Origin: Spisula solida
Lineage: Eukaryota > Mollusca > Bivalvia > Venerida > Mactridae
Assembly (NCBI GenBank): GCA_947247005.1
Contig: OX365952.1
Coordinates: forward strand, 3,246,501-3,310,500
DNA: 64,000 nt
Direction of reading: 5' to 3'
A model generated the notes under the pieces. That model was given only the letters and a program-made list of their open reading frames with translations. It did not search any database and was not told the origin of the DNA. Every line of letters begins with the position of its first letter. The first letter of the stretch is position 1. The position numbers and the translations under genes were made by a program. Below are positions 1 to 12,500 of the stretch, piece by piece.

Positions 1-2930
1 TTCCAACTTAGATCGGTATCCACCATCCTTATTTCGCAAAGTTGATCTCGGAGCTGGACCGGCATTCGACCGCAGGTCTGTATTCGACGTCTGTATACAT
101 CGAATCTCGATGTCAGAGCCGGCTCTTTATACAAACTCAGCTCGGTCTTCACCAACCTTATTTAGCGAATGTCCAAGGTCTGTATTCGCTGTCGGTTTAC
201 ATAGAATGTCGATGTCAGACTTGCATATGTATTCAAACTCACATGTGTATTCACTAACCACATTTCGCGAATGTCGATCTCAGAGCTGGGTCGGTATTCG
301 GTCCAAGGTCTGTATTCGCTGTCAGTTTACATCGAATGTCGATGTCAGACATAGATCTGTATTCATACACAGCTCGGTATTCACAGACCGTATATTGCGA
401 ATATCGATCTCGGAGCTGGATCGGTTTTCGATCCTATGTCTGTATTCGATGTCGGTATTCGTCGACTATCGATGTCAGACCTGTCTATGTATTCAAGCTC
501 AGATCTGTATTGACCCAGCTCAATTCGCATATATCGACCTCAGAGCTGGATCGGTATTAGATCATAGGTCTGTATTTGCTGTCGGCTTACATCAAATGTC
601 GATGTCAGACCTGGCTCTGTATTCAAACTCAGCTCGGTAGTCACCGGCCTTATATTCCGAATGTCGATCTCAGAGCTAGGTCGGTATTCGATCCTAGGTC
701 TGTATTCGCCGTCGGTTTACATCGAATGTTGATGTCAGACCTGGCTCTGTATTCAAACTCAGATCTGTATTCACCCACTTCATAATGCGAACGTCGATCT
801 CAGAGCTGGATCGATATTCGATCCTATGTCTGTATTTGCCGTCGTTTTACATCGAAAGTCGATGTCAAAGCTGGCTCTGTAGTCGAACTCAAATCTGTAT
901 TCACCCACCCCATTTCGCGAATGTCGATATCCGAGCTGGATCGGTATTGGATCCTAGGTCTGTATTCGCTGTCGATGTCACATGCGGGTCTGTATTCTAA
1001 CTCAGCTCGGTTTTCACCGGCCTTATATTGCGAATGTCGATCTCAGACCTTGGTCGGTATTGGAACCTAGGTCTGTATTTGCCGTCGTTTTACATCGAAT
1101 GACGATGTCAGACCTGACTCTGTATTCAAACTCAGATCTGTAGTCACTGGGCTTATACTGCGAATGTCGATGTCAGAGCTTGGTCGGTATTCGATTTTAG
1201 GTCAGTATTGGCCGTCGGTATACATCGAATGTCGATGTCGACCTGGCACTGTATCCAAACTCAGATCTGTAGTCACTGGGCTTATACTGCGAATGTCGAT
1301 GTCAGAGCTGGGTCGGTATTCGATCCTAGGTCTGTATTCGCCGTCGGTATACATCGAACGTCGATGTCAGACCTGGATCTGTATTCAAACTCTGATCTGT
1401 ATTCACAGGCCTTATTTTGCGAATGTCGATCTCAGAGCTGGATCGGTATTCGACCCTAGGTCTGTATTCGCTGTCGGTTCATATCGAATGTCGATGTCAG
1501 AGCTGGCTATGTATTCAAAATCAGATCTGTATTCACCAATCTCATTTCGCGAATGTCGATCTCAGTGCTGGATCGGTATTCGCTCCTAGGTCTGTATTCG
1601 CCGTCTTTGTACATCGAATTTCGATGTCAGTGCTGGCAATGTATTCACATTTTCAGATACGTATTCAAATGCCTTATTTTGCGAAAGAAGATGGGTATTC
1701 GATCCTAGGTCTGTATTCGTCGTCGGTTTACATTGAATGTTGATGTCAGACATGGCTCTGTTTTCAAACTCAGATCTGTATTCACCAACCTTATATTGCG
1801 AATGTCGATCTCAAAGCTGGGTCGGTATTCGACCCTAGGTCTATATTCGCCGTCGGTATACATCGATTGTCGATGTCAGAGCTGGGTCAGTATTCGATCC
1901 TATGTCTGTATTCGCCGTCGCAATACATTGATTGTCGATGTCAGAGCTCGGTCGGTATTCGATCCTAGCTATGTATTCGTCGTCTGTGTACATCGAATGT
2001 CGACGTCAGACCTGGCTCAGTATTCAAACTCAGATCTGTATTCACCCACTTTATTTTGTGAATGTCGATCTCAGAGCTGGGTCGGTATTCGATCCTAAGC
2101 CTGTATTCGCCGTCGGTATACATCGAATGTCGATGTCAGAGCTGGGTCGGTATTCGATCCTAGGTCTGTATTCGCCGTTGATATACATCGATTGTCAATG
2201 TCAGTGCTGGATCGGTATTCGATTGTAGGTCTGCATTCGCCCGTAGGTGTACATCGAATGTCGATGTCAGACCTAGCTTTGTATCAAACTCAGGTCTGTA
2301 TTCACAGGCCTTATTTTGGGAATGTCGATGTCAGAGCTGGGTCGGTATTCGATCCTAGGTCTGTATTCGCCGTCGCTATTCAACGAATGTCGATGTCAGA
2401 GCTGGGTCGGTATTCGATCCTAGGTCTGTTTTCGCCGTTGGTATACATCGAATGTTGATGTCAGACCTAGCTCTGAATTGAAACTCTGTATTCACATGCC
2501 TTATTTTGCAAATGTCGATGTCAGAGCTCGGTCGGTATTCGATCCTAGGTCTGTATTCGCCGTAGGTGTACATCGAATGTCGATGTCATACCTGGCTCTG
2601 TATTCAAACTCAGGTCTGTATTCACAGGCCTTATTTTGCGAATGTCGATGTCAGAGCTGGGTCGGTATTCGGTCCAAGGTATGTATATTCGCCGTCGCTA
2701 TACATCGAATGTCGATGTCAGAGCTGGCTCTGTATTCAAACTCAGGTCTGTATTCACCGGTCTTATATTGCGAATGCCGATGTCAGAGCTGGATCTGTAT
2801 TGGCCACTGGGTCTGTATTAGCTCACCTTATATTGCCAATGTCGATTTCAGAGCTAGCTCTGTATTACCACATAGGTCTGTATTGAATGTGGATCTTCGA
2901 TTTACGATCTCAGTGCCAACTTCACACACC
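1..2930. repeat. Satellite array, 65-bp units arranged as about 130-bp dimers
   Basis: The array alternates two related half-units, one with 'gtcggtattcgatcctaggt' and one with 'tctgtattcaaactcaga', both followed by 'cgaatgtcgatctcagag'-like sequence. Adjacent copies at 2081 and 2146 are 65 bp apart. From about 1300 to 2700 one half-unit type is often repeated in succession. The array starts before the window and decays near 2900. Plus-strand reading frames are open for long stretches but shift between copies. Confidence 0.92.
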
Positions 2931-3358
2931 TGAAATTCTGACCACTTAGGTACAAATGCACCTTCCTAAGATAATATACATTTTATGAAGGAATGTGTGT
3001 TCGTCTTTATCAATGATACAGTTACCTGTGATCAGGTCATCAATATAATGTTATGTCATTGCTATACGTATGCTCAGCATAAAAGTGAAAACTGACGTCT
3101 GTCTCTAATACAAGTCAAACATCAGGAATGAGGTGTCCAGAATGATTATTATGAATTGTAGTAACTCGTTTCATACTTGACCAGTAACTTAGTATAACAT
3201 AAACTATAAAGCATCGTTATTATTTATGTTAGACTGAATAAAACCGTGCTTGGTTATGTTAGAATTGGACTTTAGTCTTTAAAGTGTAATGGTTCCGTTC
3301 AGTTAAACGATTTGACCCTTTGTTCGCTGCCGTGTAATCATTCTTAAAGTTCACTCAC
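2931..3358. other. Unassigned sequence between satellite and exon 24
   Basis: AT-rich sequence that would belong to the next intron of the lipid transfer gene. I see no coding frame that fits the phase 0 donor at 3358 and no repeat boundary. Confidence 0.4.
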
Positions 3359-3528
3359 TCTTGCGTCGATACCATCACTCATTGCCGAACTTAATCTGTT
3401 TTCCGTAGAAGCAAGGTCCCTGCGTTTTCTATCAGCGATTGAACTCACAAGCCTTTTGAATGCCTCTGCCAACCTTTTCATAATGCTGGGGATTTTCTTT
3501 AACATATTCATCCATTCGACTATGCGAC
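3359..3528 (-). CDS. Lipid transfer protein exon 24 (last one seen), furin-type site
   Basis: Encodes RIVEWMNMLKKIPSIMKRLA, FKRLVSSIADRKRRDLA and a hydrophilic tail (residues 890-946). RKRR (923-926) is a good furin site. Acceptor tgatgcag, donor GTGAGT, phase 0, so at least one further exon lies within or beyond the satellite to the left. Confidence 0.8.
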
Positions 3529-6500
3529 CTGCATCAAAAACGTTATAAAATGTTACAGGCACCGCGACACAAACATATGCAGTTAATACAGCTTATCAGA
3601 CATATATGCATGACTGCAATCCAATGTCTGTATTGTCTATAACAGTACGTGTCATTTATTTAGTTTACATTTCAGAATTAATGATTTTGATGTACGTACA
3701 TGCATAAGCATTATGGAAGAACTACATACAATAGGTTACTTGATTATAAAGCAGTATGCTAAGTATAGACTACTAAACACACCAAAGATCATAGTTGATA
3801 AATAATAACCACAGTTACTCTCCTTAAAGGATATATATACTATCTCCATCTTAACATTTGTCCTTTAAATGTAAATCTATTTTATTGATCACATTGGCTT
3901 AAAAAGAAGCTGAACGTATCTTGCTATGTCACATGTATTAATTACGTGACCCAGCTTAATTTTCGGTGAGGCTTTGGAATGTCTGTGCTCTATACAGTAT
4001 TTAATATATTGAATGAACTGCGAGTTTGTTAACAATATATTATTTTGCTAATTTTATATGGTAATAATGTGACATATTTTTCAGCGGCAATTTGATCATT
4101 ATGGTTCTAATTATGGATGTGGTATTCAATTATGTCACAAAAACAATTGTATAGTTTGTGTTGTACTTTATTCAGATGGGCATAGTATACCTTTAATTGA
4201 GAATATGTTGCATGCAAAGAAACTAGACAAATGATAATTCACATCAGACACAAAATAAACTTGTTATAATACATTTGTCATTGTCCTCTTCAAAAACACA
4301 AAACAAACACACAAGTAATGTTATATTCCAGTCAAGGTAAGAATAGAGTGACGCAGCGGTCGAGTCTACTATTACGGTGTAAAACCAATTATAAAGGCTT
4401 ACGCAACAGCTATAATCAAATGCTAAACGAACATGCTATATTCACTCTACCTGTTCAGACAATGGTTGTAATCGTTTGTGTACACATAAACGACAACGTC
4501 ACTCTCACAATATCCTAACTGGACTGTACTCTTACCTTTCATGAACATGCAGGAATCAACAACACTATTTTTCACATCTACTGCCATTGTTATAGCCATC
4601 TTTATGCTGTGAATTGAAACAACTTATAAATCAAGTTTTGTATACAAAACCTTCTAATAAGTATTACTGTAAACCAACAAATTATTTCGCGCGACACAAG
4701 TTCGCGGAATTCGCTACATTAAATATTCATGAAGATATAAACACATGAAAAACACGAAAATGGCTCGTTTATAGTAGACTTAAAACGCGAACATTTGTAG
4801 CCGCGAATATGCTGGCAATCGGAAAAACGCAAAAGCTTGTATACGCGAAATTAAATTGGTTTACAGTTAACCCAAATATGACAACGTTGTTTCTGTGTTG
4901 AATGGCATTAACATCTCACCCCTGTACTTACTAGTACAACCGTAATAAAATATAAATATATTGCACTGATTCTAAGTGTATTTGCATAATCGGACAGGAA
5001 ACTCGGCCAAAGAAATGGCAGAGCACGAAGAAGAAGACGAAGAAGAAGCACATCACACAGGCAACCAAGAATACGCGAAATTAGAGAACAACAACCAATG
5101 ACAATGACGGTCACAAGTCCAGAAGCAGCCTTAAACATGTGCTGACCATTATATTTGCAAAATGACACATACACATAGTGCTCAGCGAATCAGAAGCGCT
5201 ACCTTAGGTAACAGTGATAAAACTACTAAAATTAACAGTTAATTTGAAAGGCACAGGGACAAAAACATATAACGTGTAAGTGCTTAGGTCAGTATACTTA
5301 CTCGGTAACAGCACGTGACATTGACGTCATCGCTTGGCTCGGATTATCTAGGAGATGTCTTAGCGAGTTCACAATAAGATTGAATGCTTCCACAATCTTC
5401 TTGGCTATATAAGGTAGAGCTGATGTGATAGCATCAACAATGTCCTAAAATATATGTGTCTACAGTTACAGTATTATAGTAGTAGTATATACTAGATTTA
5501 TGGCAGATTGTCGCACTTATTATTTTTCGAGTTACCTCCCTTTGCCTTTATTACGTGGTATTACATTCCGTCTACATGTATGTGTTAGTCTGGTTACTTT
5601 TTACGTTCAACGGCGATCCCCACATACAACTGATCAAGCAGTTTCTGAAAGTCCTTAGAGCTTGAATAACAGTTACTCGCCATTGTCTCGGTCATGTAAT
5701 CGCTTTTCATTACTTCCCGTAGCGCCCAAGTCTTAGAAGCAAAATATGGGATTAGCTGTATTCTGTACATAATCTAAGATGCTAAAACTATGCCAAATTT
5801 AAGTCTGTAAGTTTACATGTTACGGTCAAATTGAAGTTTAAAAAGTTTAGAAACATAACTGAATAAATGAAGCTAACAACTACTAGTACAACAACAACAA
5901 CAAAACATCCACGTGGTACTCACGTTGTAAAACTTCAGGATATCCTGTTTCACCCCATCAACAAAGTTACGAAGTTCTTGTATGATTATTTTGATCTCCT
6001 CCAAAATTGTTGACCCAGCGATATTATATACCTTCTTGACAAACGCTTCTAAGTTGTTGGACACCTCGCCCATAATGGTAGGAAGATTCTTGACAGTTCT
6101 TACAATCGTGTTTATTATATTTGCCGGGGAATTGTCTGTAATAACATTATATGTGTATTTTTAGTAGGTAGGCAAACAACAACTTGGCGAAGAACTTATT
6201 GAAATGGGTACACTGCTTGGTGAGGCACATAAATTAGCCACAGTAAATATATATTTTAGTACCATTCGCGGCAATTATATTTACAAACAGAGCTATAGTG
6301 TCACAGTTATCTATATAGTAGGTAGTTGGAGCCTGACGGAGTTTATTCGTCCAGTCTGACATTCGGTCGCGAGTTTTATAACTTATTTGACAGCATTTTA
6401 GACCTATTAATACCAAATAATACACACATACAACCACCGTCATAATAATAAAAATAGTTTAATTACTTTTGAATACTTTTATGATATCTCCGAAGTGTGT

Positions 6501-9500
6501 TATAGCGTCCTTAATTGGGTTGATAATTTTCCCAACAATCTTGTCATAGATGTGTACCAGGTCAGACAGGCTGTTGATTCCAAAGTCCTGAAATGCATAC
6601 ATGTATTATATCATATTATATAGACAAACCACCAAATTGTAGTAAGCTTTACGAAAACATAAGTTATATATAGTTTAAGCAAACTTTTGATGCATTAAGT
6701 GGTCAGGCTATGAAAGCCATATTCAAAATGAAATTTTATCTCTCTTTTGCAGATGTTTCTGTTGGACATAGAATGGAACTTTTTGATAAATTGATATCTC
6801 CAATTTTGAACTACGGATCAGAAATTTGGGGTTTTTTAGATGCAACACAAATGGAAAAAGTTCATCTTCAATTCTGAAAGCAACTTCTAGGAGTAAGAAC
6901 CCAAACTCAAAATAATTTTATTTATGGTGAATTAGGAAGAACTCCATTCAAAGTAAGCCGTTTAGTTAATATAATCCGATTTTGGTTAAAAACTGTCAAT
7001 AGTTCTGAAAATAGGTATATAAAATGTATTTATAATATGATGCTAAATGATATGGAAATACATCCTGACAAAACCAACTGGGCCTCAAATGTAAAAATAA
7101 TCTTAGAAATGCTTGGTTTTAACAATGTATGGCTTTTTCAAGGAGTTGGAAACTTCAAATACTTCATTAAAATATTTAAACTTAGAGTTAAGGATAATAT
7201 TATACAACTATGGAACGAACAACTACGTGATTCTTCCAGAGCATGCTCCTATGTATTATTTCCAAATTTTGGTTTCAAACCATATTTAAATATTGTAAAT
7301 ATTAGAAAATTTAATACTGCACTATGCAGACTTAGAACATCTAGTCATCGTCGAGAAATTGAAACAGGCCGATAGCACAAACCATTGAAAATCCCTAAAT
7401 CAGAAAGAAAATGTCAATTATGTAACAAATTAGAGGATGAGTTTCACTTTATACTTGAATGCCCTTTATATTATGAAATACGAAAACAACACATCAAACG
7501 TTACTTTTGGAAACGACCTAATATCCCTAAATTTGTAGAACTTATGTCATCTGAAAATAGAAATACTATTATTAATCTTTCTCAATATATTTACAAAAGT
7601 CTGAAACGAAGAGATGCAGAATATGTACGTTAGCACTCTTCTCCCTACTGTACGAAAAACAAACTACGCATACACAATAAATTACGTACTTTTAAATTTT
7701 TGAGACTACATAGTAGCATGACTAATGCCATGCAAATAACTATATTTAAAGTTACAGTGATGTTGGAATATAACTCATTATTGCCGATAATTTCCACTTA
7801 CTCCACATATACTTGGTACCGGAATCGAAAATAATAATATGTATACATGCATGATTTGTTTATATTATAATGTGTATATTTGTGTTAATAATTATGTCAA
7901 TGCATGTACTTATTATATGTGAAATCATGGGCATATTGCCTTATTTTCGAAATAAACTATCTATCTATCTATCTATATAAATTATTATGTATAAGTGGAC
8001 GTGTATGTGGGTAAAAAGGTAAGTAAATAACGAATTTCAAACATTTTATTAACGTGCAGAAATACTAGTGATTTTGATTTCTTAGTTGAATTATATGTAA
8101 AAAAAATAAGTTAGACAATATGATCAAATGAAGAATATTTGGTAAAGTCGCGAAATAGCTCTATTTCCTCGTCACTATCTACCCATTTATACTTATAGAA
8201 GTATATACACAACAGACTTTTGAAAGTGGTGTTTATTATCTAAGTCAGTTCTTACTAATCTATTTTAACTTTATTCATCTACTATATGTTTCAAAACTAT
8301 ACCTATCGGTATCCTTATTGATTTTTTAAAAGGTACTTTTGATTTAGCTTTATAAACAATATGGAAACAAAATTAAACGAAATATAACGAAATATATTTG
8401 ATAGCATGATATGAAACATATCATTGTAACGCCATCACTACCGTAACAATATAAGGTCCCGTTGTTCGATACTATGACGGTGAGTAACTCTCCCGTTCAG
8501 GTGGATGGATCACCGCCAAACTGGGCTAGGTTATATTCAGCGTAGAGAAGCGCCACCCAGGTTACCTGTCGACGATGCCTAATTCGGTACAATATTCAAT
8601 AGAGGCATACATGAGCTGATTGGTGAAACCTCGTTCTGGTTACATAGGTAAATACCTGTCACATTCATATAATTGAGGGAGTCGTTGGCCGGCCGGAGAG
8701 AAGAGTGGTTGCAATACATTTAGACGTAGAATAATTTTCATGTTAGATTTATATGTAAATAAAATAGCATAGAACAGTTAGTATGATTTGCTTTGTTGTT
8801 AATTGTGCAACACTACGAATAAAATACAACTCATGGTAACTATTGGCGTATGCAGAGAAAAAAATCGGTACCCCTCTACTCTTACCTTTAAGACATTAAG
8901 GTCGTATTTGACATGTCCTTTAAAGCAGATGTGTGCTTTAATAATGTCTATTTGAAAGTCTATCATCCCAACATGAACCTCAGCATATGCGCCATCATAA
9001 ACATCAACCATGAAATGGCCGCTAAGTAATGCTGAAAGCAAAATGTAAAACTGCAGTCCATTTTCAAAAAGTTAATAATACGCCGGACAGGGAAGGCAGC
9101 ATTCAACTTAACCAGCCTAGCACAGAAAACATACAAAAACATTTAAGGTAATCCATCCATCATTGACAATATTTAGATTCCCAATGAAACTACCTTTTTC
9201 ATAAAGGGTATCACATGGCATGTCTAAATATGAATTTTTAAAAACTTTTACCACGCCGTTTTGGAGAAATTCAATTTCAACTATGGTAACCATCCATATC
9301 AAAATTGAGCAAATTTCAGAAAAGGTCCCAACAGTATTTTTCTATTTTTGGTGTCTATAAAATCAATAAATTGTGCAAAGTTTTATGTTTTTACACAGCC
9401 AATAGAATGTGTTGGTAAATGATATGTAACAGAAATTTGTAAATTACTTCATATTTTTTCTTTCACCTCTATCTTCCAATTTCAGTGTTTTGAATGAGTA

Positions 9501-12500
9501 GAATTATCAAAATATTTAAATTTCCCTTTCAAAGAATGGTATAAAATCATCTTATAAAATGATTGGCATGCTACAATAGTAACATACACATTTTAAGTGA
9601 TCAATATGGTATAAGAAAATAACAAAATAAAAAAAATTTACCACAGATTTATTTCAGAAAATGTACTTTTCTTTGCATACTCTCATTTCTGTGTTCGCTG
9701 GAGAATGAGTTCTCATTTGCTAAAAGCACTATAACCTTTTTATTATTGACTGAAAACATGTCATGTGTGTATTCATTTTCTTAGTTAGATCATTTGCTAC
9801 TAGTTGATGTATGTTCTGACATAAAATTCAGAAATTTATTTAAGTCCCCTATCGGTTTTCAACCAGGGGAACATAGGTTTACCCTTCGTCCGTCCCTCAA
9901 AAATCAGGATCCTGACATAGCGCAAACAGTTTTCAAACTAGGTTTATGAAACTTGATATGTGGATAGGGGGCAATAAGGGAATTATGCACGTCTGAAAAT
10001 ATAAAATTATTGAATCCAACAAAAATTGTGGTTGCTATGGAGACAGAAATAGTGAAAAAATGTCATAATCTGGTTCTTGCCATAACAGTTTCTAAGTTAG
10101 GATTACAAAACTTGGTATGTGGGTAGGTGCCAATAAGGAGATTATGCGCATCTGAGTATGTTTTGATTATAACAAAAAGTGTGGTTGCTATGGAAACGGA
10201 AATAGAAAAAATTCTATAAAATCTTGAATCCTGGCATAACTAAAACAGTTTCCAAGCTAGGGCTGTGAAACTTGGTATACAGAAAGGAGTCAAAAAGGAG
10301 AATTTGTAAACTTGCATATGTTTATTATTCTGATTGAAACTGTGGTTGCTATGGATACAGAAATAGTTAATTTTTTCCCTTTGTATAACCCCAAAAATAA
10401 GAAAATAACTTTTTTTTAGAATTTAGCATCAACACATCCATTGGCTTATAGCTAATGATCTAACTAAGAAAATGAATATGCACATGTCATGTTTTCATTC
10501 AAAAGCAAATATGTTCTATACATTTTAGTTAACTGACACGCCATCCATTTGTCACAATCAACACAGCATTTGCCACATATGCCTAAAAGACTACTTAGCT
10601 TTATTGATTATTTCACATAGTGACCTAGTTTTTAACCCCAGATGATCATGAGTTGATCATCGTGACCAAAGTCACAAAGTTTCATAAAGATTAGACAGAA
10701 ATTGTGGCCTCTAGTGACTACACAATGTGTACATGTATGCATGATTGGATCTATAGTGACCTAGTTTTTTTATCACAGAAGAGCCAATGTAGAACTGGGC
10801 ATAGACTTTGTTTAGGGATCATTGTGATCAAGTTTCATGAAGATTAAACCAAACTGGAGACCTTTAGAGACTGCACAAGATTTATGTATGATTTGACATA
10901 ATGATATTGACCTAGTTCTTGACCACTTATGACCCAATATCGAACTTGATCCAGATTGTGTTGAGATAATCATTGTCATAAAAATTGGACCAAACTAGTG
11001 AACTCCTGTGACTTCACAAGATTTATGTATGATTTGACCAAGTAACAACTTTTTAACCCCAAATTACACAATATAAAATAAATATTTGTTGAGATGGTCG
11101 TTGTGTGTATGTTTCATAAAGATAAGACCAAAATTGTAATCTCTACTGTCTATGCAAGCAAAAAGGGTGTGAATAACAGACATCGAGTGATCACAAATGC
11201 TCACATTGTGACTTTATGACAGGTGAGCTAAACTCAATATACCCAACAAGTATAATCATACACTTTATATGTCCTGCCTCATACTTATAAATGTTCAAGT
11301 TGTATATCTATGGAGTAATGGGTGAAATTAACTCATACACCCTGTATCCCAAGTTCTTAATTGACACTCAAATCTTATTTGTACAAACAGACTGCACTTT
11401 ATGGTACAGGAAGACTGTCACTTGGAATCAAACTAAAGGGAATTTAGACAGTATGGACACTGATACTAATCCTGAGCAATACAACCATTTATAACTGAGT
11501 GCAAATATAAAAGTAGCATTTGTGACTGGAACAACTGCGCGATATATTCCTCTATACATATTTAAATATTTAACAGCTTTCAGAAAATAGTTCGTGGTCC
11601 TATCTGGGTTATATGCCAAATCTTGCTCCCGTGCTGCATTCCGGGTAATATGCTATGTCTGATTCCACTACTGCAATATGTGTAGTATGCAGCGTCAGTA
11701 TTTCACATCCTGCAAATAATATAATAACATTATAATTATATACTAATATGATCCTGGTGGTCCTGCACAAAAACATTTTCTTTGTTAAAAAAATGAAAGT
11801 TCAGAAATTGTCAAATTATATCAAATCTAAACTAAAACCAAAGGTGCTATTTTCAAAAGCTGAATCTTTACCCAATGTTAAACATATATAGTGTAGAATT
11901 CAAATTAAGTGAATGGTACATGACTGATGGGTCTGTTTCTTGTTCACCTTTATGAGAAAATCAATATATTGATGTATCAATGATATATCGGAATCATCAA
12001 TGACAGCACCAATAAAGACAGATATTATAAGAACAGATCTATGACTGAACTGCAATATAATTTGAATTTATTTGGAATATAATCATGGTAACTACAACCA
12101 AAAACAATTTTAGCAACCAAACTGAATTATGTATACAATTATAAGACAGAAAGTGGTTAAGTTCACCAACACAGTAATTAGGAATAGGTGCTTAATTATA
12201 ACCTAAATTTTGCATTAGGAACAATGTATTTGCAAAACATGGACGCACATTACTTCTGCGTATGCAACTAACTGTAACAATACAATCATTTTCACAAGTC
12301 TGCACAAATTTCTTCAGCATCTCTAGTTTGATGTCAACGGTTTCATTCTTGATTCCCTGCAAATATAAATAACAATTATTATCACCTTGTTGTTTATAGT
12401 GTTGACACTAAGTGACTTGGCAGATTTATAGTGTCAAGTTGCATACTTAGTGCAGAAATGCTTAAGGTAAATTACTTTTATAAGAACTTGTAGCAGTTCA

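Noticed and set aside
42..2933. Overlapping plus-strand open frames up to 176 codons in the satellite
   Set aside because: They follow the 65-bp period, give the same peptide in shifting frames and have no splice or start context; they reflect lack of stops in the monomer.
4908..5174. 88-codon minus-strand frame between lipid transfer exons 22 and 23
   Set aside because: It does not match the phases of the flanking exons and resembles no segment of the family; low-complexity leucine/arginine run from a cttctt-type stretch.
6234..6443. 69-codon minus-strand frame between lipid transfer exons 20 and 21
   Set aside because: Exons 20 and 21 join in frame without it and it lacks a fitting acceptor and donor.
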